Assembly (NCBI GenBank): GCA_022791575.1
Contig: JAAVZI010000009.1
Location: 1-64,000, forward strand
From: Lachnospiraceae bacterium
Lineage (GTDB): Bacteria > Bacillota > Clostridia > Lachnospirales > Lachnospiraceae
Length of the DNA stretch: 64,000 nucleotides
Direction: 5' to 3'
Position 1 is the first letter of the stretch. Every line of letters begins with the position of its first letter. This document shows positions 9,721-18,655 of the stretch, piece by piece. A model generated the notes under the pieces. That model saw only the letters and a list, made by a program, of their open reading frames with translations, did not search any database and had not been told where the DNA came from. A program made the position numbers and the translations under genes.

Positions 9721-11112
9721 ATGGATTTGACAACCATAGAGGAACTGTATAGAAAACAGGGGGACTTTGCAGACCGGAGGGTTACTGTGGGCGGCTGGGT
9801 CCGCAGTATACGAGATTCAAAGAGCTTTGGATTTCTTGTGCTGCAGGATGGTTCTTGCTTTCAAACGCTGCAGGTTGTTTTTGACGATACATTGGAGAAT
9901 TTTCAACAGATCCGCAGACTGAACATTAGTTCTGCTGTGATTGTCCAGGGTAAAATTATAGCCACGCCGGAAGGAAAGCAGCCTTTTGAAATGCAGGCAG
10001 AATCTGTGGTGATTGAAGGGGCATCGACAACAGATTATCCGCTGCAGAAGAAGCGCCATACGTTTGAGTATCTTCGTACCATTAGTCATCTACGGCCAAG
10101 AGCGAATACGTTTCAGGCGGTATTTCGAATTCGTTCACAGATTGCATTTGCGCTGCATCAGTTTTTTCAGGAAAGGAATTTTGTCTATGTGCATACACCT
10201 CTGATAACAGGAAGTGACTGTGAGGGGGCAGGGGAAATGTTCCATGTTACTACACTGGATCTGAACAACCTGCCGCTTAAGCAGGATGGGAGCGTGGATG
10301 GAACAAAGGATTTCTTCGGTAAGGAGACCAATCTGACGGTCAGCGGCCAGCTGAATGGAGAGACTTTCGCAATGGCATTCCGCAATATTTATACATTTGG
10401 TCCGACATTTCGTGCAGAGAATTCTAATACGGCTAGACATGCGGCTGAGTTTTGGATGATTGAGCCGGAGATGGCATTTGCAGATCTAAACGATAATATG
10501 GAACTTGCAGAGAGTATGCTCAAATATGTGATTGCATATGTGATGGAACATGGACAGGCTGAATTGGAGTTTTTGAATCAGTATGTGGATAAAGAACTGC
10601 TGGAACGTCTGAATCATGTAAGGGAATCGGAATTTGGCAGAGTTACTTATACAGAAGCAGTGTCTATACTGGAGAAACACAATGATCAGTTTGTCTATCC
10701 AGTGTGCTGGGGTTGTGACCTGCAGACCGAACATGAACGGTATCTGACGGAGCAGGTATATAAAAGGCCGGTATTTGTTACCGATTATCCTAAGGATATC
10801 AAGGCTTTTTATATGAAGCTGAATGAGGATGGGAAGACGGTGGCGGCTATGGACTGTCTGGTTCCTGGAATTGGTGAGATTATTGGCGGCAGCCAAAGAG
10901 AGGACAGCCTAGAAAAGCTTCGTACAAGAATGCAGGAGCTGGGTCTGAATGAGCAGGATTATGAATTCTATCTGGATCTGCGAAAATATGGCTCTGCCCG
11001 TCATGCCGGTTTTGGTCTGGGCTTTGAACGGTGTGTTATGTATTTGACTGGAATGGCGAATATAAGGGATGTAATTCCATTTCCAAGAACGGTTGGCAGC
11101 TGTGATTTATAA
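9721..11112 (+). CDS. asnS: Asparaginyl-tRNA synthetase
   Basis: Class II aminoacyl-tRNA synthetase that charges tRNA-Asn. At 463 residues it matches AsnRS length. An N-terminal OB-fold anticodon-binding domain ([23 protein letters not shown]) precedes a catalytic core with motif 2 ([25 protein letters not shown]) and a C-terminal motif 3 ([28 protein letters not shown]). The AEF.MIEPE sequence and the absence of the AspRS insertion favour AsnRS over AspRS. The ribosome site is a weak AGAGG. No T-box leader was seen; only 36 bases separate it from the upstream kinase. The tRNA cluster follows behind its own promoter. Confidence 0.96.
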   Translation: MDLTTIEELYRKQGDFADRRVTVGGWVRSIRDSKSFGFLVLQDGSCFQTLQVVFDDTLENFQQIRRLNISSAVIVQGKIIATPEGKQPFEMQAESVVIEGASTTDYPLQKKRHTFEYLRTISHLRPRANTFQAVFRIRSQIAFALHQFFQERNFVYVHTPLITGSDCEGAGEMFHVTTLDLNNLPLKQDGSVDGTKDFFGKETNLTVSGQLNGETFAMAFRNIYTFGPTFRAENSNTARHAAEFWMIEPEMAFADLNDNMELAESMLKYVIAYVMEHGQAELEFLNQYVDKELLERLNHVRESEFGRVTYTEAVSILEKHNDQFVYPVCWGCDLQTEHERYLTEQVYKRPVFVTDYPKDIKAFYMKLNEDGKTVAAMDCLVPGIGEIIGGSQREDSLEKLRTRMQELGLNEQDYEFYLDLRKYGSARHAGFGLGFERCVMYLTGMANIRDVIPFPRTVGSCDL

Positions 11113-11139
11113 CTGTTTAGCGAAAAATAAAAAAAAGTG

Positions 11140-11168
11140 TTGACATTTGTAAAGGTTTATAATATAAT
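11140..11168 (+). promoter_or_regulatory. Consensus sigma-A promoter of the tRNA cluster
   Basis: TTGACA, 17-base spacer, TATAAT; an exact consensus match, 41 bases before the first tRNA. It probably drives the Pro-Gly-Arg-His-Gln-Lys-Leu cluster. Confidence 0.9.
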
Positions 11169-11208
11169 AGTCCTTGCGTTGATGAAATACAGCTTCGCAA
11201 TGTAAGAT

Positions 11209-11283
11209 CGGGGTGTGGCTCAGCTTGGCTAGAGCGCCTGGTTTGGGACCAGGAGGCCGCAGGTTCAAATCCTGTCACCCCGA
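11209..11283 (+). tRNA. tRNA-Pro (TGG)
   Basis: Cloverleaf with acceptor CGGGGTG/CACCCCG, anticodon loop TTTGGGA giving TGG, and T loop TTCAAAT. No CCA is encoded after the discriminator A. Confidence 0.96.
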
Positions 11284-11346
11284 TTGGAAATTAAATATTG
11301 CAGCGAGTCCGTCCGCTGGACAAGAGCGGAGGGAGACTTACCATAT

Positions 11347-11417
11347 GCGGGTGTAGTTCAATGGTAGAACACCAGCCTTCCAAGCTGGATACGTGGGTTC
11401 GATTCCCATCACCCGCT
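11347..11417 (+). tRNA. tRNA-Gly (TCC)
   Basis: Acceptor GCGGGTG/CACCCGC, anticodon loop CTTCCAA giving TCC, 71 bases as usual for glycine tRNA. No encoded CCA; discriminator T. Confidence 0.96.
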
Positions 11418-11452
11418 TTACTGGAGCCCTGAGGGCTTTCTGGTAAAGCAAT

Positions 11453-11526
<74 letters not shown>

Positions 11527-11550
11527 TTTTTCAGATTATTTCTGAGTTAT

Positions 11551-11625
11551 GGTGGGTATAGCGCAGTTGGTTAGCGCGCCAGATTGTGGCTCTGGAGGCC
11601 AAGGGTTCGAATCCCTTTATCCACC
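11551..11625 (+). tRNA. tRNA-His (GTG)
   Basis: Acceptor GTGGGTA/TATCCAC with the histidine-specific extra G at 11551 opposite discriminator C at 11625. Anticodon loop TTGTGGC gives GTG. No encoded CCA. Confidence 0.96.
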
Positions 11626-11638
11626 TTAAAGTCTTTAA

Positions 11639-11710
11639 TGGGCTATCGCCAAGCGGTAAGGCACAGGACTTTGACTCCTGCATTCGCTGGTTCGAATCCA
11701 GCTAGCCCAG
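11639..11710 (+). tRNA. tRNA-Gln (TTG)
   Basis: Acceptor TGGGCTA/TAGCCCA, anticodon loop CTTTGAC giving TTG, discriminator G. No encoded CCA. Confidence 0.96.
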
Positions 11711-11759
11711 TTTGCAGAAGTTTTCCTAGCACTCTGCCGGTGATGATAAAATTAAATCA

Positions 11760-11832
11760 GGGTGTGTAGCTCAGTTGGTAGAGCACTTGACTTTTAATCA
11801 AGTTGTCCCGGGTTCGAACCCCGGCACGCTCA
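11760..11832 (+). tRNA. tRNA-Lys (TTT)
   Basis: Acceptor GGGTGTG/CACGCTC contains two G-T wobble pairs. Anticodon stem CTTGA/TCAAG with loop CTTTTAA gives TTT. No encoded CCA. A small hairpin (ATCCAGCCA/TGGCTGGAT, 11848-11872) separates it from tRNA-Leu. Confidence 0.95.
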
Positions 11833-11926
11833 TTAAGAAGTGAAGTATCCAGCCAATATTTGTGGCTGGATATAATAAAGTAAAAGCGGTTTATGTTTCC
11901 GTTTGGTACAATACAAAATAATATCA

Positions 11927-12006
11927 GCGGGTGTGGCGGAATTGGCAGACGCGCCAGATTTAGGTTCTGGTGGGAGACCGTGCAGGTTCAAGTCCTGTCA
12001 CCCGCA
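11927..12006 (+). tRNA. tRNA-Leu (TAG)
   Basis: Acceptor GCGGGTG/CACCCGC, anticodon loop TTTAGGT giving TAG, and a long variable arm (TGGGAGACCGTG) typical of leucine tRNA. No encoded CCA. Confidence 0.95.
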
Positions 12007-12009
12007 TTA

Positions 12010-12053
12010 GTGATATAAAAATAAGAACGGATATCCGTTCTTATTTTTATATC
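12010..12053. terminator. Bidirectional terminator between convergent tRNA genes
   Basis: Perfect 21-base inverted repeat with A-rich outer arms (GATATAAAAATAAGAACGGA and its complement), which forms a hairpin with U-rich tracts in both directions. It separates tRNA-Leu (plus) from tRNA-Ala (minus). Confidence 0.9.
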
Positions 12054-12065
12054 AAATATTTTAAA

Positions 12066-12138
12066 TGGAGCATACGGGACTTGAACCCGTGGCCTCCACA
12101 CTGCCAGTGTGGCGCGCTCCCAACTGCGCTAATGCCCC
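12066..12138 (-). tRNA. tRNA-Ala (GGC)
   Basis: Minus-strand cloverleaf with acceptor GGGGCAT/ATGCTCC, anticodon stem CCACA/TGTGG and loop CTGGCAG giving GGC, discriminator A. No encoded CCA. It faces the plus-strand tRNA cluster. Confidence 0.96.
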
Positions 12139-12146
12139 ATGTGAAT

Positions 12147-12174
12147 AGTATATCACAATGATTACAAAAATCAA
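12147..12174 (-). promoter_or_regulatory. Promoter of tRNA-Ala
   Basis: Minus strand TTGATT, 16 bases, TATACT, directly upstream of tRNA-Ala. Confidence 0.65.
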
Positions 12175-12285
12175 TAGAAAATTTGGTAATGTTAATAGTT
12201 TCTTTAAATATGACGATATAAAATATGCATAACAAAAGTACCAATTGTGCTGATATGGAATATCAAAGAATGCGGGGAGGCTGCT

Positions 12286-13995
12286 GTGAAGACATTATTA
12301 GTGGCTATTAATGCCAAATACATACATTCCAATCCTGCCATTTATGATCTGAGGGCATATGCCAAACCCTATCAGGAGCAAATAGAACTGGCAGAATATA
12401 CGATTAACCACTACATGGAAGATATTCTAATAGATATTTATAAAAAAAAGCCCCAACTGATCGCTATATCCTGTTATATCTGGAATATCAGGCTTGTGCG
12501 GGAACTGGGACAAAATCTGAATAAGCTTCTGCCTCAAGTACCGATTTGGCTGGGAGGACCGGAAGTATCATTTGAGAGCAGAGAATTCCTTAAGGAGGAA
12601 GTGTGGGCGTCAGGCATTATGGCAGGAGAAGGCGAACAGACATTTCTGGAATTGATGGCTTATTATCAAGAGCAGAAGGGTTCTCTGAATCAGATTCAGG
12701 GATTGGTCTATAGAGATTTGGCTGATCACATTCAGGTGAATCCACCTCGTAATTGGATCGATTTGAATCAGGTTCCGTTTGCTTATGAAGATTTATCTGG
12801 ATTTGAGAATCGGATCATTTATTATGAGACAAGCCGCGGTTGTCCATTTTCCTGCAGTTATTGTCTTTCCTCGGTAGAGAAGAAGGTTCGGTTTCGGGAT
12901 ATGGAGAAGATTAGAGAAGAACTGATGTTCTTTTTGAAAAAGAAAGTTCAGCAGGTGAAATTTGTTGACAGAACGTTCAACTGTAACAAAGAGCATGCGC
13001 TGCAGATCTGGCGTTTTATTATGGAACATGATAACGGAATCACCAATTTTCACTTTGAAATAGGAGCTGACCTGTTGGGAGAGGAAGAATTAGAGCTTTT
13101 GTCTGCCATGCGGCCGGGGCTTATACAGTTGGAAATCGGCGTGCAGTCGGCCAATCCTCATACAATTAAGGAGATTCGGCGCCAGATGGATTTGGACAAA
13201 CTGGAGACAGTAGTGGGAATTCTGCGCCGAAAAGGCAATATACACCAACATCTGGATTTGATTGCAGGACTTCCTTATGAAGATTACCAGAGTTTTCAGA
13301 AGTCCTTTGACCGAGTCTATCATATGAAGCCAGATCAGCTGCAGCTTGGTTTTTTAAAAGTGCTGAAAGGTTCTTGGATGTATGAGAATGCCCAAAGCTA
13401 TGGCTTGGGATATAAAGAGGAAGCAAATTATGAAGTATTGTATACCAAGTGGCTTTCTTATGATGACATCATACAGCTGAAAGCAGTGGAACACATGCTG
13501 GAAATGTATTACAATAGCGGACAGTTCCAGCATACATTAAATTATTTTATTGAAAAATATAACAGTGCATTTCATTTTTATAAAGAACTTGCAATATTTT
13601 ATGAGGAAAAGAATCGGCAAATGCAGAAACTTTCCCGGTTAGGAAAATACGACTTGCTGTTGGAATTTTTAATAGTGAGATTTCCGGAATTCCGGGAACA
13701 GGCCAGAGAGTATCTGACACTGGACTTATATGCGAGGGAAAAGGTTAAAAGCCGTCCGGTATGGGCCAAAGATCTATCACCATATAAGAACCAAATTCGG
13801 CAGTTTTATAAGCAGGAAGAACAAGACCCCATATATTTGCCGGAATATCGTGGATATCAGGCAAAACAAATGGCCGGTATGACGCATATAGAGGTATTTA
13901 CCAAAATATATGCGCAAGAAACAGCCGTTTTATTCAATTATGCAGCCAAAGATCCACGCAGCAAAGAAGCAGACATGTGTGAAATCATGCTATAG
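12286..13995 (+). CDS. B12-binding domain radical SAM protein (DUF4080 type)
   Basis: Predicted cobalamin-dependent radical SAM enzyme of unknown substrate, 569 residues. The N-terminal ~140 residues form a B12-binding Rossmann-like domain (start VKTLLVAINAKYIHSNPAI; WLGGPEVSF later). The radical SAM core has the iron-sulfur motif CPFSCSYC within YYETSRGCPFSCSYCLSS. The C-terminal third matches the DUF4080 region. The start is a GTG at 12286 with GGGGAGG five bases upstream, which aligns the N terminus with the family; an in-frame codon at 12247 has no such site. nth starts nine bases after the stop, so these genes likely share a transcript. Confidence 0.92.
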   Translation: MKTLLVAINAKYIHSNPAIYDLRAYAKPYQEQIELAEYTINHYMEDILIDIYKKKPQLIAISCYIWNIRLVRELGQNLNKLLPQVPIWLGGPEVSFESREFLKEEVWASGIMAGEGEQTFLELMAYYQEQKGSLNQIQGLVYRDLADHIQVNPPRNWIDLNQVPFAYEDLSGFENRIIYYETSRGCPFSCSYCLSSVEKKVRFRDMEKIREELMFFLKKKVQQVKFVDRTFNCNKEHALQIWRFIMEHDNGITNFHFEIGADLLGEEELELLSAMRPGLIQLEIGVQSANPHTIKEIRRQMDLDKLETVVGILRRKGNIHQHLDLIAGLPYEDYQSFQKSFDRVYHMKPDQLQLGFLKVLKGSWMYENAQSYGLGYKEEANYEVLYTKWLSYDDIIQLKAVEHMLEMYYNSGQFQHTLNYFIEKYNSAFHFYKELAIFYEEKNRQMQKLSRLGKYDLLLEFLIVRFPEFREQAREYLTLDLYAREKVKSRPVWAKDLSPYKNQIRQFYKQEEQDPIYLPEYRGYQAKQMAGMTHIEVFTKIYAQETAVLFNYAAKDPRSKEADMCEIML

Positions 13996-14004
13996 GAGGA
14001 GTAT

Positions 14005-14646
14005 ATGGCAGGAATTGCGAAAAGAACGAAAGAAATACTGGCATTACTAGATGAACGATATACAACAGAATATAAGTGCTATCTGAATCATGAGACCCCC
14101 TGGCAGCTTCTGATTGCAACGATGTTAAGTGCCCAGTGTACAGATGAGCGAGTGAATATTGTCACAAAGGATTTATTTGTAAAGTATGATACTCTTGAGA
14201 AATTTGCAGAAGCTGACCAAAGCGAGCTGGAACAAGATATTCGTTCTACGGGATTTTATCGAAATAAGGCAAAGAATATCATTTCCTGCACCAGAACTTT
14301 GCTGGAGAAATACGACGGTGAGGTGCCTAGAGACTTAGAGGCTCTAACAGGACTGGCGGGTGTGGGTAGAAAAACAGCCAATGTAATTCGGGGAAATATT
14401 TATCATGAGCCCAGCATTGTGGTGGATACACATGTAAAACGTATATCAAAACGGCTGGGATTATCCAAAAGTGACGATCCGGTAAAGGTAGAATTTGAAT
14501 TGATGAAAAAACTACCGAAGGATCATTGGATTTTATATAATATTCAGATTATTACCTTTGGCCGTGCGATTTGTTTTGCCCGGAGCCCGAAGTGTGAGCA
14601 GTGTTTTCTGCAGAAATACTGCCGGGAATTTAAACAGAATGGATAG
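14005..14646 (+). CDS. nth: Endonuclease III
   Basis: Base-excision repair DNA glycosylase/AP lyase for oxidised pyrimidines. The 213-residue protein has the helix-hairpin-helix with catalytic lysine (LAGVGRKTANV), the catalytic aspartate in VVDTHVKRISKRLG, and the C-terminal 4Fe-4S loop with cysteine spacing C-X6-C-X2-C-X5-C (CFARSPKCEQCFLQKYC). AGGAGGAG lies just upstream of ATG 14005. It is followed three bases later by an exonuclease gene. Confidence 0.97.
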   Translation: MAGIAKRTKEILALLDERYTTEYKCYLNHETPWQLLIATMLSAQCTDERVNIVTKDLFVKYDTLEKFAEADQSELEQDIRSTGFYRNKAKNIISCTRTLLEKYDGEVPRDLEALTGLAGVGRKTANVIRGNIYHEPSIVVDTHVKRISKRLGLSKSDDPVKVEFELMKKLPKDHWILYNIQIITFGRAICFARSPKCEQCFLQKYCREFKQNG

Positions 14647-14648
14647 AA

Positions 14649-15374
14649 ATGGCGGTGGACGAGATGAATTGTGTTGCTTTGGATTTAGAAACAACTGGAT
14701 TAAACCCTGAACGGTGCTATATTTTGGAAATAGGGGCAATAAAAATAAAGAATGGGAACATAGAGGATGTTTACGAAACGCTGGTTCAGTGTCCAGTACC
14801 TATTGATGAGCGTATACAGGAACTGACCGGAATTACTGACGAAATGGTCAGAGAGGGAAAGAGCGAACGGCAGGCAGTGAAGGAACTGTTAGAGTTTGCA
14901 GGAAATCTCCCGCTTCTGGGACATAATATCCCATTTGATTATGGATTCTTACAGGCAGCAGTTATGCGCCAAGGAATGAATTATCAAGCAAAGGGGATTG
15001 ATACACTTAAGATTGCTAAAAAAGTACTGCCAGATATAGAAAAAAGAAGTCTGGAATATCTCTGCAATTATTATAAAATTGAAACAAAACAAAGCCACCG
15101 GGCATTAGAGGATGCCAAAGCGGCTTATCAACTATATCAGATTCTAAAAGAAACATATAGCAGTGAGAAGGCCGTGTTTCAACCAGCGACGATGGATAGC
15201 AAAAGAAAGAAACAAGAGCCGGTAACAGAGGCGCAGAAGAAATATCTGCAGGCACTGTTGAATTATCATCATCTTACGCTGCCAGTACCAGCAGCGCAGC
15301 TGTCTAAAAGCGAAGCATCCCGTAGAATCGATGAAATTATACGGGATTTTGGCAGGATTCCGAGATTTTATTAA
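14649..15374 (+). CDS. DEDDh 3'-5' exonuclease (DnaQ-like)
   Basis: Predicted 3'-5' DNA or RNA exonuclease of the DNA polymerase III epsilon superfamily, 241 residues. Exo I is CVALDLETTGLNPE, Exo II is GHNIPFDYGFL, Exo III is SHRALEDAKAAYQLY, giving a complete DEDDh catalytic set. The C-terminal ~70 residues (after about 175) are outside the nuclease fold and end with KSEASRRIDEI, which resembles small C-terminal extensions in Firmicute relatives. Start is ATG 14649, three bases after nth; an internal ATG at 14664 with GGTGG upstream is also possible. The 3' end overlaps the convergent gene by 38 bases. Confidence 0.9.
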   Translation: MAVDEMNCVALDLETTGLNPERCYILEIGAIKIKNGNIEDVYETLVQCPVPIDERIQELTGITDEMVREGKSERQAVKELLEFAGNLPLLGHNIPFDYGFLQAAVMRQGMNYQAKGIDTLKIAKKVLPDIEKRSLEYLCNYYKIETKQSHRALEDAKAAYQLYQILKETYSSEKAVFQPATMDSKRKKQEPVTEAQKKYLQALLNYHHLTLPVPAAQLSKSEASRRIDEIIRDFGRIPRFY

Positions 15375-15963
15375 GAGCTCTCAGTATGGATGGCTTCATC
15401 AGGCTGTCCAGCTGTTCAGCAGTAGAAATTAAATCCGATATTTTATTTTGCTGGTTTTCCTGCTTGTAAATTTCTGCAAGTAGTGTATAATGTTTACTGA
15501 TATCTGTTCTACATTGAAGACCGAACTCCAGTACGGTTTTGGCTTCGGAGTAAAACTCTGCGTTACAAAGTTCCTGTCCCCACTGATAAAGGGTGCGGAA
15601 TAGTTCGGTACAATTCTGATCATATTCGGTCAGGAGTTCCAAATTAGCAGCACCGTAGGCCATTTTTAAGTCGGTATTAGTCTGGCCGCAGAGATTTGCA
15701 ATGGGTTTTTCCGATAAGGCCTGTATTTGTTTTTGGTATTTGGCAATGGTTTCATCAGGCTGCTCAAGTATGGGAAGCTGGTCCAGTGGAATGGTAATCA
15801 TGGGAATAGAATCCAGTGGCTGTCTGCGTGTGGAATTGGCCTGGCTTTCTTTTTGCCAGAACAGTTCTGATGTTTTCTGCATGGAGCGGTCAGAGGATTT
15901 GATTTTGTAGGCTAACCAGGCGATAAAAATCATAACAATAGTAAGAATTGGCAAAGCTGGCAT
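15337..15963 (-). CDS. Membrane-anchored protein with TPR-like helices, function unknown
   Basis: A 208-residue protein with an N-terminal membrane anchor (MPALPILTIVMIFIAWLAY) and a mainly helical soluble domain. The C-terminal half (LLTEYDQNCTELFRTLYQWG, then YSEAKTVLEFGLQCRTDISKHYTLLAEIYKQ) looks like tetratricopeptide-type helical pairs, so a protein-binding role is plausible. Start 15963 is chosen for AAGGGGAC upstream; longer in-frame versions add unlikely residues. Its 3' end runs 38 bases into the convergent exonuclease gene. I do not recognise a named family. Confidence 0.75.
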   Translation of the reverse strand: MPALPILTIVMIFIAWLAYKIKSSDRSMQKTSELFWQKESQANSTRRQPLDSIPMITIPLDQLPILEQPDETIAKYQKQIQALSEKPIANLCGQTNTDLKMAYGAANLELLTEYDQNCTELFRTLYQWGQELCNAEFYSEAKTVLEFGLQCRTDISKHYTLLAEIYKQENQQNKISDLISTAEQLDSLMKPSILRALNKISESCQNPV

Positions 15964-16071
15964 GAATAAGTCCCCTTTCTTAAGATAATGACACCTGTAT
16001 AAGCAGGTATGTTTGGAGATAGATTGAAGTACCTTGTAAATCATAAGTTTCCTGAAAGGAGTAGGCCGCAT

Positions 16072-16176
16072 ATGAATTTCTTTAATCGTAAAAATCAGAA
16101 AATTATTACAATTGTGATAGCGGGAGTTCTGGTATTATCTATGGTACTTTCCGTAGTCGTTTCCTATATTTCCTGA
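16072..16176 (+). CDS. Small single-span membrane protein, 34 aa (Prli42-like)
   Basis: A 34-residue open frame, MNFFNRKNQKIITIVIAGVL with a further hydrophobic stretch ending VVVSYIS. It has a strong ribosome site (AAAGGAGT about nine bases upstream) and one transmembrane helix after a basic N terminus. Size, basic start and hydrophobic core resemble Prli42, a tiny membrane protein associated with the stressosome in Firmicutes, but short length makes the match tentative. It is divergent from the gene at 15337. Confidence 0.65.
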   Translation: MNFFNRKNQKIITIVIAGVLVLSMVLSVVVSYIS

Positions 16177-16320
16177 TTACAGGCATTTAAATATGATTAC
16201 TTCTCAAATTAATATACAAAAATTATAGGATAATGTCAACCTGTTTTGAACAGGCAGAGGATGGGAAGTTCTAAATATAAGAAATATTTATTTGTAATGG
16301 CAGAAAAGGAGTGGATATTT

Positions 16321-18042
16321 ATGGCTGGAATTAAGAAAAGAAAACAGCTGATGTTATTTACAGTAATGGTTATATGCATGATGGCATGTTTGGTTGTGTA
16401 TATGCCGGCAGCAGAGAAAACAGAAGACGATACGATTATCTCAGGCGTGTTTATTGGAGATATTGATGTCTCTGGCATGACCAAGGAAGAGGCACGAGCC
16501 GCAGTAGAGCTTCATGCACAGGAACTGATGGCAAGCAATGTAGTGATGATGGTCGGAGAAAATCCGGTTGAGGTGCCGGTTAGTGAACTGGGATTACATG
16601 TGGAAGCAGAAGATGTTTATGAAGAGGCAGTAGGTCTTTGTAAAAAGGGAAATATCGTCAAACGTTTTAAGGATATGAAGCGTCTGGAAACAGAAGGGAT
16701 GCATTATAAGCTGACCTATGGTTTTGATGAGCAGTTAGTTAGAAAAGTGATAGAGGAGAAATGTACCGCATTTGATCAGAAAGCAGTAAATGCCGGATTA
16801 AAGCGTACCGGCAGCGGATTTCAGATTACAGATGGCAGCACGGGACTGGAGTTGGATATAGAACAGTCTGTTCGGCTGGCAATGGATTTTCTAACTCATC
16901 AGTGGAGCAGTGAGAATCAGTCTGTTGCCCTGGCAGTGACTCAGACTCAGCCCAAGGGAACAAGAGAAGAACTGAGTAAGGTCAAGGATCTGCTGGCGAC
17001 GGCAACGACTTCTTATACCTCTTCTGGTTCTAACCGCAGCGGCAATGTAGAGAGAGGGGCAGGTCTCATCAATGGAACGGTATTGTATCCAGGAGAGGAA
17101 TTCTCTACTTATCAGGTTGTTTCACCGATTACGATTGAAAATGGATATTTTATGGCTGCCTCTTATGCAGAAGGGCAGGTAGTGGAAAGCCCTGGCGGAG
17201 GAATCTGTCAGGTATCTACGACATTATATAATGCGGTATTAAAGGCAGAGCTTCAGGTATCGCAGCGATCCAATCATTCTATGATTGTTACTTATGTAGA
17301 CCCAGCCAAAGATGCAGCGATTGCAGGAACCTATAAGGATTTGAAATTTATCAATAATACAGAGGCGCCTATTTATATAGAAGGAATTACAGCAGGCAAA
17401 AAGATAACATTTAATATTTATGGAATGGAAACTAGAAGCAGCAGCAGAACGGTTGAGTATGTGAGCGAGACCTTGAAGGAGATTGAGCCGACAACAGAGA
17501 TTAAAGCGGATGGTTCGGCTAATTTTGGAAGCATTAATAGCCAGAGTCCGCATAAGGGCTACGAAGCGAAGCTATGGAAAGTAGTGAAAGAAAATGGAGC
17601 AGAGGTCAGCCGGACAGAAGTGAATACCAGTCGGTATGCTATGACTCCAAGACGTTATACGGTAGGGACAGCCAATGCGTCTCCAGAGGCACTGGCAGAG
17701 CTTCAGGCAGCAATCGGCAGCCAGAATCTGGATGCGGTGAAAGCAGTCATTGGGAAATATGGCTCGGTTAATAACAATCAACAGCCGACAGCTGAACCAG
17801 ATCCGGGAGCAGCTGATCCAAATGCTCCGCAGCCACCAGCCGATCCGAATGCAGGCCAGCAGCCGGCGGACCCGAATGCAGGCCAACAGCCAGCCGATCC
17901 GAATGCAGGCCAGCAGCCGGCAGACCCGAATGCAGGCCAACAGCCAGCCGATCCGAATGCAGGCCAGCAGCCAGCGGACCCGAATGCAGGCCAACAGCCA
18001 GCCGATCCCAATGGCCAGCAGCCAGTTGATCCAGCTCAGTAA
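16321..18042 (+). CDS. VanW-family exported protein with C-terminal PADPNAGQQ repeats
   Basis: A 573-residue envelope protein. One N-terminal membrane segment (QLMLFTVMVICMMACLVVYM) is followed by a YoaR-like putative peptidoglycan-binding region (~residues 40-240) and a VanW domain (~250-400) containing GAGLINGTVLYPGEEFSTY and SPGGGICQVSTTLYNAVL. The C terminus has six copies of the nine-residue repeat PADPNAGQQ plus a shortened seventh, a probable extended wall-spanning tail. VanW-domain function is unresolved. ATG 16321 has AAAGGAGT nine bases upstream; earlier in-frame starts at 16246 and 16261 look weaker. The next gene begins 26 bases downstream. Confidence 0.9.
   Translation: MAGIKKRKQLMLFTVMVICMMACLVVYMPAAEKTEDDTIISGVFIGDIDVSGMTKEEARAAVELHAQELMASNVVMMVGENPVEVPVSELGLHVEAEDVYEEAVGLCKKGNIVKRFKDMKRLETEGMHYKLTYGFDEQLVRKVIEEKCTAFDQKAVNAGLKRTGSGFQITDGSTGLELDIEQSVRLAMDFLTHQWSSENQSVALAVTQTQPKGTREELSKVKDLLATATTSYTSSGSNRSGNVERGAGLINGTVLYPGEEFSTYQVVSPITIENGYFMAASYAEGQVVESPGGGICQVSTTLYNAVLKAELQVSQRSNHSMIVTYVDPAKDAAIAGTYKDLKFINNTEAPIYIEGITAGKKITFNIYGMETRSSSRTVEYVSETLKEIEPTTEIKADGSANFGSINSQSPHKGYEAKLWKVVKENGAEVSRTEVNTSRYAMTPRRYTVGTANASPEALAELQAAIGSQNLDAVKAVIGKYGSVNNNQQPTAEPDPGAADPNAPQPPADPNAGQQPADPNAGQQPADPNAGQQPADPNAGQQPADPNAGQQPADPNAGQQPADPNGQQPVDPAQ
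17833..18027 (+). repeat. Tandem 27-bp coding repeats with 54-bp higher-order period
   Basis: Seven units encode PADPNAGQQ or a variant. Two codon versions alternate (GCCGATCCGAATGCAGGCCAG and GCGGACCCGAATGCAGGCCAA types), so the DNA repeats with a 54-base period, suggesting expansion two units at a time. Confidence 0.9.
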
Positions 18043-18068
18043 CAAAGAGAAGAAGAGGGAATGTTAGT

Positions 18069-18650
18069 ATGAACAAACCGGAATCAGTCATAACAAACCA
18101 AATAGAACCTGGGATGGATATTGTATTGACGAAATGGATTGGATTAGAAGGAACGGTAAAAATTATGGAAGCCAAAGAGCAGGAATTGAGTCAGAAGCTG
18201 CCAAGACACCTGCTGGAGACAGCCAGAGGATTTTCCTCCTATCTATCAATACAAAAGGAACAGGATTTTGCTGCAGCTCATAAAGTACCAATGGTATTTC
18301 CGGCAGCAGAAGGAGGGATTTTCAGCGCCCTTTGGAATATGGCAGAACCATTCCGGGTAGGACTTGAGATTCAGTTACGTATGATTCCGGTAAGGCAGGA
18401 GACGATCGAGATTTGTGAGCAGTTCCGTCTGAATCCTTATCTGCTGTGTTCCAATGGCGCAGTGTTGATGGCGGATTGGCGGGGGTATGATCTGGTAGAT
18501 TGTCTGAAAAAAGAAGGGATAGCCTGTACTGTGATTGGGAAAGCAGTAAAAGGTAATGACCGCATTCTCTATAATGAAGAGGAGCAGAGGTTTTTAGACC
18601 GGCCTCAGAAGGACGAATTATATAAAATATTAGAACCGCAGGAAGTGTAA
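18069..18650 (+). CDS. AIR-synthase-related (HypE/PurM C-terminal-like) protein
   Basis: A 193-residue protein resembling the C-terminal ATP-binding half of the PurM/HypE/ThiL superfamily: VFPAAEGGIFSALWNMAE resembles the glycine-rich segment, RMIPVRQETIEICEQFRLNP is the PVRxET...C..F..DP stretch, and LLCSNGAVLMA the following strand (the usual S-SG-L-I). The N-terminal half of full-length HypE is missing, so it is probably not a maturase in the strict sense; such stand-alone proteins occur in Clostridia with unknown function. It sits between the VanW gene and trmL, six bases before trmL, in an apparent operon. Confidence 0.75.
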   Translation: MNKPESVITNQIEPGMDIVLTKWIGLEGTVKIMEAKEQELSQKLPRHLLETARGFSSYLSIQKEQDFAAAHKVPMVFPAAEGGIFSALWNMAEPFRVGLEIQLRMIPVRQETIEICEQFRLNPYLLCSNGAVLMADWRGYDLVDCLKKEGIACTVIGKAVKGNDRILYNEEEQRFLDRPQKDELYKILEPQEV

Positions 18651-18655
18651 AAAGT

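Noticed and set aside
16231..16245. CCTGTTTTGAACAGG palindrome as a LexA or other operator before the VanW gene
   Set aside because: It does not match the Gram-positive LexA consensus and no supporting context was found.
17572..18045. Long minus-strand open frames rich in Trp/Leu or Gly/Ser/Ala opposite the VanW-protein tail
   Set aside because: They are shadows of the tandem PADPNAGQQ repeat: a 27-bp repeat without stops is open in several frames. No ribosome site.
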